NCBI GenBank assembly: GCA_003024785.1 | Contig: PUQB01000488.1 | Location: forward strand, 124,001-188,000 | From: Selaginella tamariscina | Taxonomy: Eukaryota; Streptophyta; Lycopodiopsida; Selaginellales; Selaginellaceae | DNA: 64,000 bases | Direction: 5' to 3' | In this document: positions 9,389-21,880 of the stretch, piece after piece | Layout: each line of letters begins with the position of its first letter | Numbering within the stretch: position 1 is the first letter of the stretch | Notes under the pieces: model-generated | Databases searched by the model: none | What the model was told of the DNA's origin: nothing | What the model saw: only the letters and a program-made list of their open reading frames with translations | Program-made: the position numbers and the translations under genes

Positions 9389-10830
9389 AAGTTTTTCGCT
9401 TTCCAGGTACTTACAACTGTCTATCAGAATTTGCTTACCACTATGCAAATGGTGTTCTTATCCTGTCCGAATATGCGTGTTCCAGGCTTCGCTACCATGG
9501 TCCAAGTAGATTTTTGTCTACTGGGGGAAAATGTGAGCCCTTTAGATACATGCAGACTGGTTTCTGCTTTCGACATATGGACTCATTCATGTCCGCTACA
9601 TCTTGACAAGTAAAGGGATGGCTGATATGGCTGATATGGTACGATGTCTGGCTGGAAATGTTGTGACTTTTCGTGATATGTGCAGATTGGAAAATACAAG
9701 AGTGCAGATTGGAAAATACAAGAATGCAGATTTTGGTCGTTGTCCGCGGTTCCACTGTTCTGGTCAGCAGTGTTTACCTGTTGGACAGTCTGATATTCCA
9801 CGGAACAGCACAGTAAAAATGTACTGTCCAAAATACAAGATCTATTACCCGAGATCGAAGTACCAAGGCAGTATCCTTACACTAGTCCGCTTTCAAGGGT
9901 TGCTTTTTTTTCTTTTTTCTTTTTTCTCTAGTTGGCCCTTAACCTTTGGCTTTCAAGACATTGATGGATCATATCTTCTCTTGAAGACCAGTCCAAATTT
10001 GAAGCCACCCAAGCCAGTTCAGAGCTACGTCCCACGGATATATATGGTTTTTAAGATTCACAAGCTAGTTCAGAGCTACGTCCCACGGATATATATGGTT
10101 TTAAGATTCACAAGAGCGCAAGATAGCGTACTCACTATGCGTGTAAAGTAGTTCTGCAGTCCTATCCTCACTTGAACTCACCGCCTTCTTACAACAGGTA
10201 TATGGCGCGCGAAGTTCGATTATATTTTCCATCTGAACAAACTGGGTTTTGCGTAGTTTCTGAGCTGTAAACTAATTATACGAAAAGAAAGATCAGATCA
10301 TTTTTACAGGAAAGCATAGCGCGTAACGTGCATAGACTTTCGAATCTGCAGCGCCAGTCAGTCACAGGAGGCTCAATGGAAAAGGCTTGGGTAGTAGCAA
10401 GTACGAAGTTTTAGTTGTAGCTGTGAAGAGGGGCTTTTTGTTGAAGGATCACCTTGCAGAGTACCTTTTGCAGCGAGGTTTCAAAGAAGCAGATAAGGTA
10501 GCGTCTATTTTCTGCATGTCTGGTGAACAACAGGAGCCGACGAGGCACACATTGAAACTTGGAGCAGGATCACAATGTACTAAAAGGATGACATAGTGAG
10601 ACAAGTGTTTGATGGGATGGGATGATCTTAAAACAAGGGGAATGAGACGAGGTTTGGATTTGGTTGCGTACGAGCTTGTGCTTAAGCCATGTGGGAAGCT
10701 GCGAGAACAGAAAAGCAAACGGTTTACGGACAAGTCAGAAAGCGACGTTTTGATTTCGCCGTCTCAATTCCTATGATTGCCTACATCTCTTATCAGCTTA
10801 TGGGAACAGGGAAACATGGACGAGCAGAAG
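9389..10830. other. Spacer with short duplications and weak coding-like segments
   Basis: Holds a small tandem repeat (GCAGATTGGAAAATACAAGA, twice, near 9,684-9,728) and a 51-bp tandem duplication. At 10,387-10,530 the plus strand reads SSKYEVLVVAVKRGFLLKDH and HLAEYLLQRGFKEADKV, which looks like a real exon of an unrecognised protein. Near 10,700-10,830 there is another short coding-like run. No family could be assigned. Confidence 0.35.
10016..10116 (+). repeat. 51-bp tandem duplication
   Basis: Two adjacent copies, 10,016-10,066 and 10,067-10,116, each starting AGTTCAGAGCTACGTCCCAC and ending AAGATTCACAAG. The second copy is one T shorter in the GGTTTT run. Confidence 0.95.
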
Positions 10831-10831
10831 C

Positions 10832-13731
10832 TTAGTAGCCGGCCTCGGTAGCATTGACAGCAATCGGGCTCCTTACAAAATGCTTCCCATCGTCCAAGTT
10901 AGAGACCCGAACACGAAGTCCTTGACTTCTTCTTAACGCTGAGCTTTACTGTAAATGACTTCTTTTCGAGTGGACGGCTGAACCTGAGTTGGATGGGTAG
11001 ACGAGACCGTTACTCCCGGGTGGAGGCTGCACTTTGACTGTATAGTAAGATGGAGCTGCTCCAACGTTGGTCACGGTTCTGGTTACAGAGGCTTCACCTT
11101 TGAGGTCCGCAACACCAATGGATGGATAGTTGAAGACTCGAAGGAGTAATCGTTTTGGACGGACAATTTGCGATGGTGAGGTTCTTTAAGTTCCCTGATG
11201 ATGGATTCAGCCCGCAGAGGAAAACTGATGTACTCGTCCGACTTGTGTCATACACTAATCCTGGATCTACTGCAGCTTCTAGATTGACATGCCCGGATCC
11301 GAAGTCGAAGGGGTTTGGCAATTGTGTTCGTGAAAGTGTTCAGGATGAGGCTGTTCGGTTGTCAGCAATCCCAGCTGGAAAATGGAAGTCAGATTGATGA
11401 ATATGCAAAAAAAAGAACAAGGTAAGTAAAAGCTGGAAGTCAGATTGATGAGTATGCAAAAAGAAGAACAAGGTAAGCAATAAGCTGTACCTGTTGTCAT
11501 GATAGCCGATTTAATCATAGCTGGACTCCAGGACGAGTACTTGGCCTTCAAGAGAGCTGCTATACCAGTTATGTGCGGGCAAGCCATGGATGTGCCCGAT
11601 TGGAAGTTAAAGTTTAGCGTTCGGTTTCCGGCTCCGACAGTAGCAAGTGGTGACCAAGCTGCTAAGATGGTAAGTCCAGGTGCTGTTACATCAGGCTGGA
11701 AGATTCGAAAGCAAGCGAGTTGTTGAATCCAACAGGTCGTTTGGAAGCTTAGTTTAGTTCATACCTTTGATGATGTCGGGAGTCAGAGTGTTGGGACCTC
11801 GGGAAGAGAAGATCGTGACTTTCGGAGAAGGCTTGTCGTTGAGGACGGTTTTGGTTTTCAAAAACTTAGCTATGGGGTACCTGGAACAGCAGGAACAACA
11901 TGAGATATGGATTAAATTAAGTACAGTGATGAGCAGACCTGGTGGATTTTATGTAGTTTTCGAGAACACCTCCATCGACTGCACCAACGATGGTTCCAGG
12001 AACTACGAAAGGCTGAGCGATTTCCTTGGTCATTTCATCGATGGCGATCATCCCGGCACCACTAGCCGTTTCACTTCAATGGCTTTCTGCCCTCTCGACT
12101 CCAGAGGTACATCCTGTTTGCAAACTACTACCTTTCCCTTTGTCTTAACAACGTCTAAGGTGTTCGCATGGCAGAAGCTGGACAAAGCAAGGTGTGAAGC
12201 TGAGATTTTCTTTTCTAACAAGTCCACTTGCATTTGCAGAGCTAACTCCAGGAGCGGCCAGTGTGCTACCCAAAGCTAGAGGAAGGAACTGGGAGTCTGC
12301 TGGATTTATCGATTGTCCCTGTACAGGGAGGGTCATAGTACGGTTTTTTCTCGTAGCATATTTGGAATTTGGTCAAGCTCACCTCGAGGATCTTCTTGTT
12401 CCCGAGCACCACGTTTGCTTCGAGCTTTCGGTCTATGGAGCTGGCTGCAACAGTTAGTATCCAGGGAGAGATGTTAGTGGCTGTTGAAGTCTCAGCTTCA
12501 TTTCCCGCAGAGCAGGAGACAAGGATGTTTTTGCTCAGAGCATGGAAGGACCCGATGGATATAGCATCCTCGAAGTAATTGACTTGAGGAGGATCTGGTC
12601 CAAGTGACAGAGATAAAATGTCGACACCATCGGCTATGGCATCGTCGAAGCCTGCTAGAACATCTACGTCGGTGCAGATGTCCCAGCAGGCCTTATAAAC
12701 TGCAATTCTGGAGTTTGGACTGCCTCCTCTTGCTGCACCAGCTGCAATGCCTCCAGGGAAGCTAACGTCCTCAACAATCCGTCCTGCAGCAGTTGATGCA
12801 GTATGTGTACCGTGGCCAACTGTGTCCCTTGGCGATTTGATGAAAGTTTTCTGTGTGTCAGGGTCGCTGCTATCGAATCCATCGGTGTAGAAGCGTGCTC
12901 CTATCAACTTCCTGCATCATTTATCGATTGTAAGCTGCTGGAAAGGCTGCTACTTCGTTGCTTACTTGTTGCAGCTGTGTGCAGAGAATTGGTCTCCCTC
13001 CTGACATATTCCTTTCCATCTGCTTGGCACCGGTGACATGCCGTCGTCGTTGAAGCTCTGAGATTCAGGCCAAATACCTGCGGAAGTTGTCTCTCAAATC
13101 AGACTGAAAATGGAGTTGTTTATTACCAGAATCAAGGACTCCAACAATAACGTCGTCTCCAGAGGCATTGTAAGTGTTTTGAAGACTGTTTTGATTGCCT
13201 TGGAAGGCTTCGAGATCGTTGATGAAGTTCCACGAGCGAGTTGTGTGCAGTCGAAAGGTTCTGCTCGGGAATACTGAAACGACTCCATCCATACCTGTGC
13301 CAAGCAAGTAAGTCACATTTCCTATTCGCATTATCAATTGCTCACTCTTGATGCGAGCTGCCTGTTCTTCACTCAGCATGGCGGAAAACCCTGCAAAGCT
13401 GCGTTTGTACGTGTGAATCATGCTGTTCTTTGCTTCGGTGTGGCTGTAGTCGACAAAGGTATTAAGAAAGGCAGAATTTTGATTCATCTGTGTGACCCAC
13501 CTTTCGAGAGCATCAGCTAGAAAAGAGTGGACGTGTGCATGGACTACGTTGTGATCTTCGTGCGTTTTCTCACCCATGTAAACAACATATGCCTGTGCAG
13601 AAACAAGAAGCAAACTCAGAGTCTACAAAGAAGTACGAGAAAATAAAAGGCACCTTCTTCTCTGCAACAGCTGCTGCTGCAGCAACGTGAATAACAAAGA
13701 GAATCGCAAGGAAGCTCTTTGGGAGCTGCAT
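10832..13731 (-). pseudogene. Subtilisin-like serine protease (cucumisin type), several frameshifts
   Basis: Start MQLPKSFLAILFVIHVAAAA is a clear secretion signal. Exon 1 ends at 13,654 and a 61-bp GT-AG intron follows; other introns lie at 13,295-13,345 and after LDSG. The prodomain (AYVVYMGEKTHEDHN) leads to the catalytic Asp in VLDSG-IWPES, His in DTVGHGTHTASTAAG, the oxyanion Asn in SCSAGNEA and the catalytic Ser in GTSMACPH (near 11,580). The C-terminal fibronectin-III-like part follows ([38 protein letters not shown]). The enzyme would act in the cell wall or secretory path. Frame breaks occur near 12,045, 11,345, 11,150, 11,010 and 10,930, mostly single bases, and concentrate in the last third. 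All catalytic residues are intact. It may be a recent pseudogene or an indel-damaged consensus. Confidence 0.85.
11383..11484 (-). repeat. 51-bp tandem duplication inside a subtilase intron
   Basis: Two copies (11,383-11,433 and 11,434-11,484) of a unit starting TGGAAGTCAGATTGATGA. On the gene strand this duplicates the T-rich part of the intron together with the sequence near its acceptor, so two alternative TTCCAG-type acceptors exist. Confidence 0.9.
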
Positions 13732-14106
13732 TTTGTGAGCCGATGGAGATGAACATGACGAGGCTCTTTATATTCCACCATCGCCAGTGACTCCTCGCGG
13801 AATATAGTTCGAGAGGAAGAACCATTCCGGAAAGCACGAATGAGAACAGCCAACACGGTCAGGATGTGAACGTATGCGCATTGGTAGTATCTTCAGCAGG
13901 CTGCTGGCCGACAAAGATTCAAGCATCAGCTCCAGCAATAAGTTACTTAGGATCAGGACAGCAGAAAATTTTCAAAACTGACTCGAACACACATTTTCAA
14001 AAAAAAAAAAAAAAACAATCTAGGGTATTGTGGTGGTTGGCGATGGAAGAGGAAGATGTGGCGCTGGATCTTGAGAGGTATGTGATCTGTGGGGTCAGCG
14101 GCAGCT

Positions 14107-16280
14107 TCAGCATGGAGGCAGGGGAGCGCCACAGAGACCTGGATTGTTTGCGTAGCAAGAGGGATCCATCGTCGTGAACGGCCGCTGTGCTGGTATCTTG
14201 CCCTTGAGCATGTTGCTGGAGACATTGAAGTAGAGGAGATGTTCCAGTTTGAGAAGCTTTGTGGGAATGCCGCCGGTGAGACGGTTCTTAGAAAGATCCA
14301 GCCTCCGCAAACTGCTCAAATTGGAGAGGGCACCCGGGATGGAGCCGGTTAGCTGGTTATGGTTCAACTGCAGGCTGGTGACCTGTGTCAGCTGGCTCAA
14401 CTCCGCTGGTATTGTTCCGGTGATCCTGTTCGAGCTGAGTCCAAGGACAGCAGCATTGTCTGCATCGTCTTGCACAAGTCGGACTTTAGACAACCAATTG
14501 GGGATACTTCCCGTGAGCTGGGAATTGTCCAGTGTGAGGAAGGAGACTCTTGAAAGAGTAGCAAGTCCTTTGAGGGCATCGAAGCTGAGATTGTTGTTCT
14601 CCAGGCCGAAGGAGTAGAGGACGTCGACGCCCAAATTGGATAGATCTTCGGGTACGCCGGTAAGAAGATTGGAGCTGAAGTCTGAGAAGGTTAGTTGTCG
14701 AAGTATCTTCCCAAAGCTATCTGGGAGACGGCCTTCCAGCTTGTTGGATTGAACGAATAACGTGGTAAGACTGGACATTCTTCCTAACGCAGCAGGGATG
14801 GTACCTGTGATAGAATTGAAACCCAGGTCGATACTGGTGAGATTCATGCTTGCGAACCAATCTGGAATCGGTCCCTTGAGTTTGCAGCGGGTGAGAGCGA
14901 TCTTGGACAACTGTGGGAGTGTTGCCAGCCCAGAGATGGCATCAAAACTGAGATCATTCCCTTCCAAGTACACATCCAGCAGCTTTGTAAGCTTGGCCAT
15001 GTTCTTCGGAAGTCCTGTGATATTATTGTCGCTGAGCTGAAGCGTAGTCAAGTTGGTGAGTCCCCGACCAAATCCGTCAGGAATGTGGCCTGACAGGAAG
15101 TTATGGTGAGCGTACAGGCTGTCAAGATTGGATAGAAGGCCCAGGGACTCTGGTATGGGGCCGGTTATGGAGTTGGACGAGAGGCTGAGCGTAACTAGTC
15201 TGCTAAGCTGGCCAAGAGAGCTCGGCATTGTGCCTGTGATACCTGAGCTCGAAAGTTCCAAGCCTTCGAGAGATTGCAGCTGACCAATAGTGTTGGGAAC
15301 AGGACCGCGCATACCTTTGTTTCAGATAGATCCAACCACTTGAGCTTCCTGAGATTTCCAAGCGACTCTGAGATACTTCCGATGACTCTAGTACCAGATA
15401 TCTTCAGACTCTCTAAACTGGTAAGATTGCCAAGTTCCGCAGGTATCCTACTACTGACTAGTGTGTTGGAAATGTCCAGGTAACGCAGCTTTGTGAGCTT
15501 TCCTAGAGAAGCAGGAATGGAGCCGGATACCTGGGTCTCTCTCAAATCGAGATACTCTAGATTCTGAAGCTCACCTAAAAACCGAGGAATGGAACCAGTC
15601 AGCTCCCTACTTTCTGAAAGATCAAGCCTCTGAAGGTTACGCAGCTGCAGCAAGGCAGCGGGAATGGATCCTGTGAACGAGCTCCCTTGGAGGTCCAAGC
15701 GCAGGAGATTTTTAAGATTTCCAAGAAACGCTGGAATGCTACCAGGGAATTCTTGAGCACGCACGAGAGCAAGATGCCTAAGGTTGGTGAGCTTCCCAAT
15801 GACGTCTGGAAGTGGACCTTCGAAGCGGTAGCCGGACAGATCAAGTAGCTGTAGGCTGGGCCGATTTGTGCGAGGGAAGCAGGCAATGGCCCGGAGAAGA
15901 AGTTGCTTCCCAGGTTGAGGCTCTCCAAATGGTGCAGCTTACCGAAGCTGGAAGGCACCGGACCATCCATAGCATTGTTGAACACGCTGAGCTTTCGCAG
16001 CTCGGACAGCTCCCCAAGCGCCACCGACAAAGTCCCTCTTAGTTCCCCTCCCTCCAGGTTCACCTCAATCACTCTCCCGCTCTTCGCATCACATTTAAAC
16101 ACCTCTCCAGTTGCAGCAGCTCATTTTGGGATCCCAACCGGACAGTTTTTGCTCCCGTTCGGCATCACCCTGCTTGAAAGCCAGCAGTGCGCGCTCGTCT
16201 TGACTGTTGCATTGTGCTGCATACAGACAGGGAATCAAGAACAACAACGAACACGCAAGAGGATAACACATAAGAGACAT
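14107..16280 (-). CDS. Secreted leucine-rich-repeat protein (RLP/PGIP-like), frameshifted
   Basis: Start MSLMCYPLACSLLFLIPCLY is a signal peptide, followed by an LRR N-cap (DERALLAFKQGD, SCCNWRG). Then come more than 20 plant-type repeats of about 24 residues (LxxLxxLxLxxNxLxGxIP), and a C-cap YANNPGLCGAPLPPC immediately before the stop. There is no transmembrane helix and no kinase, so the product should be an apoplastic recognition or inhibitor protein rather than a receptor kinase. It is intronless. Three breaks: about 16,095 (GGTGTTTAAATG), about 15,857 (ATCGGCCCAG; adding one G restores QIGPSLQLLDLSG) and about 15,317 (AAAGGTATG; adding one G restores ETKGMRGPVP). Between breaks the repeat register is perfect, which argues for sequence error or a very recent loss. 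Confidence 0.85.
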
Positions 16281-16319
16281 CCCAAACGACGATGCTGCTG
16301 CTAGACACTAGGTGAGCGC

Positions 16320-18650
16320 CTGTTGAGCTTATCGCCACATTTTTTATTTTTTGTTTTTTCGAAGGCCACGTTTTGTAAGCCAGCTCGCTTCCCGCCTTTT
16401 GTCGATAAGTGTTTTATTTACACCTTTTTATTAATCATTGTATTATAATATTTAGTTAAAAGAATATAAATGGGAGCATACCCCTAGATGAGAGCGAGAG
16501 ATGTATGGCGTGGATGATTAAGCGTTCATCGCAAAGTGGCTGATCAAGGGCTCTGGGATGGATAATAAGTTCCGTGGGTGCTGTTGGCACAAGAGAAATC
16601 GAATTTATGTTTAGGGTTAGGGTTAGGTTGTCCTTGAGAATATTCTTTCTGTCTCAATTTCATCTGGAAATTTCGAACATAAATTAATTTTCCTAAACTC
16701 AAAGGTAATGAACTCTACCCTTAACATTTGTCATCCTAAGTTATTCTGCTCCCTAGTCAAACTCCCATCAATTCTATGCATATAGATAATTTATTCCATA
16801 ATCAATGAAAACAAAACAAATGTATTTACATGTTTAAAACCTATTGTTTTGTGCTCCTTGGATTCCTTATTGTCACAATATGGAAACTATTAGATCTGCA
16901 CCATATACACTTTTATATTTAATTCTACATGAATGTTTTCACCTTTTCTCAAAACATGAATAACTTTTACATTTAATTCATACATTTGTTTCATACACTC
17001 ATTCACTCTTGTTAAATAACTCTTCTTTGTTAATCTATTTTATCTTCATGCTTTGTTTGTTAAATAGTTGAACAATTGGTTGTGTTTATTTCCTGGTCTT
17101 GTTGTAGTTGTTAATTGTGCTTGAATACATTCATTCCTAAACGGCAGGTAGTCCTTTTCAAAATAAAACCTCCATATTCAAGCTCAATGGTTTATCTAGA
17201 TATTAAATTTATTCATATTGTAAATGACCATTATAATAGTGTCATAGTTTTTCCTATAACTTTATTTTTTTACTTTGAAAATTTATTATTATTACTCATT
17301 AAACTCTATATTGAACCTTATTTTATATTAATATAACATCAACTTTGGGAAAAGTTTGTCATCTATGCATAAAGTGGAGCACATACATAAAATGAATTTG
17401 GCAATTTGTGAATATTCACTAATAACTTGCATACCATATGAGAGAGATTTATGTATAAGATAAATATATTAAATGTAGCACCTTTGCATTACAAGATTGC
17501 ATTTTTGTAACTATGTTTCAAGTAAAAAATAATAGTGATTTTATAGTAACAAGGTCAGGCATTATTATGCGTTATAAAAATTTATTAATAACATTTCAAA
17601 AGCACTAAATGTCAACCTTGGAATTCCTCATTATGAACCTTGCAGAAACTAGTAATAGAACATGTATTAGGAACCTACTTGTTTAAAACTCACATTCTCA
17701 ATTGGCCAAGAAAAACACAATGCTCATTTTGTGAATTAAAATGTGTGTTTTGTTTAGTAATGAGTATTGTTTTTAACTTGATGTGAATGAGACGATCGAA
17801 GCAAGACCTCAACTTAAAGTTGCATAACATGTATTTGAAAAATTGCATTTGGTCATTAAATTATTTAATTTTCCTAAACATAAATCTTTTTCATATGCCA
17901 ATCAAGTTACTTGTGAACATTCAAGAACTCTATGAATTGCCCACTTCATTTTAATATATGTCCTCACTCTGTGCAAACATGACAAACTTTTTCCAAAATC
18001 TTTACTTAAAATCATGTACTATAACATTTACATTACATATTTTAGATGATGTGTATAGTTGAAACCAATCTAATATTTGTCACATTGTGCCTCTTGTGCA
18101 CTATATGTTTATTAATATATGTTTTTTCTATATTTGTAACAAATCCATGTTTTATTACTTTATTATTAAAACAATTAAAAGTATCTACTTTGCTCTTCTT
18201 TTAATTGCTCATTGGTGTATTAAATCTACTACACATTAAGTTAATAATTGTTGATCCTTGATGTACAAACTTATTGTTCTAAAAATTCTTATGCCAAATG
18301 CTATGTAAGTTACTTGGAAGTGCTTGATGCCTTTACAAAACCATCACAATAAATATATATAAGCAAGTTGTAACCTCTTACAACTAACTAGTTGCTATGT
18401 TTTCTCTAGACAATTATTTTTTGGACTTTTATTTGTGTTTTCCCTTGCACAAATAAAATATATGTCAAAATGCATTATATGTATAGAGTTTTCCCATTTA
18501 AAAGTTCTTGCATGCCATCAAAACAACTAACAAATCAAGGTACTTTTGGTTTGAGGAACTTGACCTCCTTTCTTACTATTTCTAAATGGTTATAAATATT
18601 GCTTTGCCTATGCTTTTGTTGGAGCATTTACCCATTTTATGTTATAGTTT
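16320..18650. other. AT-rich gene-free DNA
   Basis: No gene is supported. A short run of three TTAGGG units (16,612-16,630) is the only regular motif. Long ORFs are absent, and the few of 60-70 codons are AT-rich chance frames. Confidence 0.6.
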
Positions 18651-18659
18651 TTTAATCGC

Positions 18660-20328
18660 TCTTTACTTAAGAAATTAATTACCTATTGAACTATGTTGAT
18701 GAACCTTAAGTGTAAAAGAAATAGGTCCATTTAGTGCACTTAGGTATTTACTGATGGTCTGACCAAGTGTTATTAAGTATTTGTAAGAAACTCTAGGCAA
18801 AGCTAGAACTTCTAATTAAAAAATTATTTTCTCATTGTTTGTGTTCTAAATAGATTTTTGGTTAGTTCTAATAAGTTTAATGTGTTTTATATAATTAGAA
18901 ATACCCTTAGGGTTGACCTAACCTTAGGGTATGCCCTAACCCCACGCCTAAATCCTTTGGGATAGGGTTTAGGGGTTAATGGGATGTTAGGTTAAACTCA
19001 CCAAGTATTAGTTCACCACTTTAGAAAATAGGAATATAGGGGAGGGGCTTTTATCATGTAAAGTAAATAAAGTATGTCATAATACTATCCCTCTCCCCTT
19101 AGTGATAAAAACTAAGGGCCAATTGGTGTTACGAGAAGGGATTCTATGCTATTTAAGCATGTTATCCTAATCTACCTTAGTCAAGTGATTTCACCAAGTA
19201 AGAACTATGACAGAGTAGGTGTGAGAAAAATATGCAAGTGAGTGAGAGGTGTCTAGTTTCTTCTTCCCCACCAGCATAAGCGTAACTTATGTTGTTAAGG
19301 CATATTCTTTATGCCACTAACAAATGGGGTACTAAGAGTAGCCTATCTTTAGCATTGACGAATTTAGTTTGCATTATTATAATTGGGTTGCTGCATCTAG
19401 AAGGTTAGCTAACTCGTTCCACCTAATTCTTCACATTCTTGGGAGGTCTTATCGTAATACATGTTCCTTTAGGCTAGAGATTGAGACTTGTCTCCATCCT
19501 CCTCCTCCCCGCTAAGTTTAGAATATCACTCATAATTAAATAAGGAATGCATCCTAACTTACTATGTGAACATTGTTTATATCTTTGTCCAATTGTGAGC
19601 ATGGAATCTTAATAAATAATTTCTTCATTAAGTTCCTAAGGGTTCTAGGGTTGGCATATGCCAGCCATGTTTGTGGCACCAAATGTAGTTCTTAAGTTTA
19701 AGGGGCTATGGAGAAATAGTTTATGTCTTGAAAAATAATGTTACATGAATATGTGACACTTGGCTAGATGACACACAATATAACGCCTAAGGCATGCCCT
19801 TTGGGATTGTGTCACGAGTTGAATGTCAAAGGGTTAAATATCATGGCAAGCATGCATACTTGTGTTCACATTAGAGTGTTAAGCCTTGGGCATTTACTTA
19901 AAAGACATAATTGGGTGTATTAGTTAGCACACTTGGTTAAGGGTGTTCTTCTTGGGTGAACATGTTTAAGGGTAAAAAATCTAAGCTCATTAGTCATGTG
20001 CTTAGGGTTGTTTGAACTTGAAGGTTTGCATAGCTTTGTTACAGGGGTATGTGTGGAGTAGATGCCTCTTTGATAGGGTTAGGGCATGAGCATGTCTAGG
20101 TCTCATGAGGCAGAATCCTAGGTCTACTCAAGTTACCTTGGGTTTGAAAGATAGTCATTCTAAATAGATATATATTCACATTAGAATATAAAATTTTAAT
20201 TCATGATATACATAAAAGTGTATCACAAATTAAAAATAATTTAACTTAAATAAGCTTATGACGCCAATTGGCCATTTGGCAACCACATTTTACCATGTAT
20301 CATCGACCCTTCAAGTCAAAACTTTGAC
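18660..20328 (+). repeat. LTR-like repeat, copy R1
   Basis: Diverged but collinear with 27,815-29,362 (R3): both contain a block of ACCCTTAGG/CCCTAACC words followed by GTTAAACTCACCAAGTAT, a later GAGACATGTCT-like block, TTAAGCCTTGGGCATTGACT, and both end in CTTC(A/G)(A/G)GTTAAAACT-like sequence. Size (about 1.6 kb) and probable TG...CA ends suggest a solo or flanking LTR. No coding potential. Confidence 0.5.
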
Positions 20329-21880
20329 ATTTTTAATAAAAGGATTATATGTTTTTATTGGTGATTTTTGTTAATATATTTTGTTATGTGTATATGCAAG
20401 CTCTACTTGAAATAAAAAAAACATATCCTAGGACATGCTTTACCAAAATATATTCAACATCATTTCAGTTTATATGAGTCTCATATGCCATAAAACAATG
20501 AAAAATGTGTGGAATTTCATTATTTATTTTTGTTCAAAAGAGTGATTATGTAATTACAATGGTTCTCAATTTCAATTTAGAACTAGATCTAAAATTAATT
20601 TGTGTATATATTATAATAAGACAATTAATTAAGAGTACAAGAGCTTGAGTAGTCTTAGTAAAGAAATTATGAAAAGATATTTTTTATTATTAGTAAGTAA
20701 TTCTAATTCATTTAATACAATCTTTTTGATAATAATAAACTTTGTTACTTCTTCTCTATTATGAAAAATTTGAATTTCATATTCTATATAACTTCCTCAT
20801 GAATTTGTTGTGGGCCTTTTAATCTTGTTTTATCATTACTATTCTTCTTTATGTCTTGATGCTATGTGATACACAATGTGATGCATATGAATTAAAATTT
20901 ATGTGCAAATAGATTATTGATTATTATTGAAAAGTGTACAATTGTTGATTTGTTTTAGTCAATTCCATATGTATGAATCATAGGATTATTTTGTTCCATG
21001 TATAGAATCAATTTGCAGAATAACTTGTGGCAAATCAAAAACATGATCTCCATTGTATTTCATTGGTAACTTATCCACTGTGTCTACCTTAGTATATTCG
21101 ATGTAGTCCTTGTTAAAGAATATGTCTTATTATTAGCACAATGGTTGTTAAGTTTTGGGTTGTTTTTTATGTTTGAGGTGGATTGTTGCTCAATGAAAGA
21201 ACTTAAAGGTAGCTTGTGACAAAAATGCGACTAATGAAGCAAATGAGAAGAGACACATAGTACCACATCATTATGATACACAATATGGGTGAATGTCATG
21301 CTATGTAAATGCCAAAACACTGCCCATTTGCTCACATAAATGTCGAAATATATGACAATGTGATGCATGGTGACATTGAACTATTAGAATATGCTAAAAC
21401 AATGCTAATATCAATACCAAAATATAAATTGGGATATTCTAAGAATATGTCATAGCCTCCTTAGCAAGTGCTGCACAAGCAATTGTGCAAGGAGTTGGTA
21501 GTCTAAATCATGCCTTGTCTTTGATGCATACCCTTTAAGAGGCTTTTAAATTTTCATAAAATAGCAATTTTCAATGAAGGTTTTCAAAAGAAATGCTATG
21601 TTGAAAACAAAACTTTCACAAAAAATGACATTCAAATATATGGCCCTTTAAAAAAAATTAGTTTTTAATGGGTTTTGAACCCTAGTGGTGGGGTCCTAAG
21701 GGACATCAACAACGACAGCGACCCATTGAGTACTCACAAATGGTGATGGCCCAAAAAGGACATTTGATAAATAAATTTGGGTAATTTCTATTTATTTTAG
21801 GTAGTAATGCTTCTAGGGTAGATGTAGATCAAAGCAAACAGGGTGGGGCAACTACATAAGTATGTTTCTAACCAAATGAG
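20329..21880. other. AT-rich gene-free DNA
   Basis: No gene, RNA or strong repeat recognised. It could be the decayed interior of a retroelement between R1 and the hAT remnant, but nothing in the sequence proves this. Confidence 0.5.

Noticed and set aside
14249..16304. Plus-strand open frames over the LRR gene
   Set aside because: Antisense shadows; the minus strand carries a continuous LRR register with signal peptide and caps.
16612..16632. Telomere end
   Set aside because: Only three TTAGGG units, with ordinary sequence on both sides; at best a short interstitial repeat.
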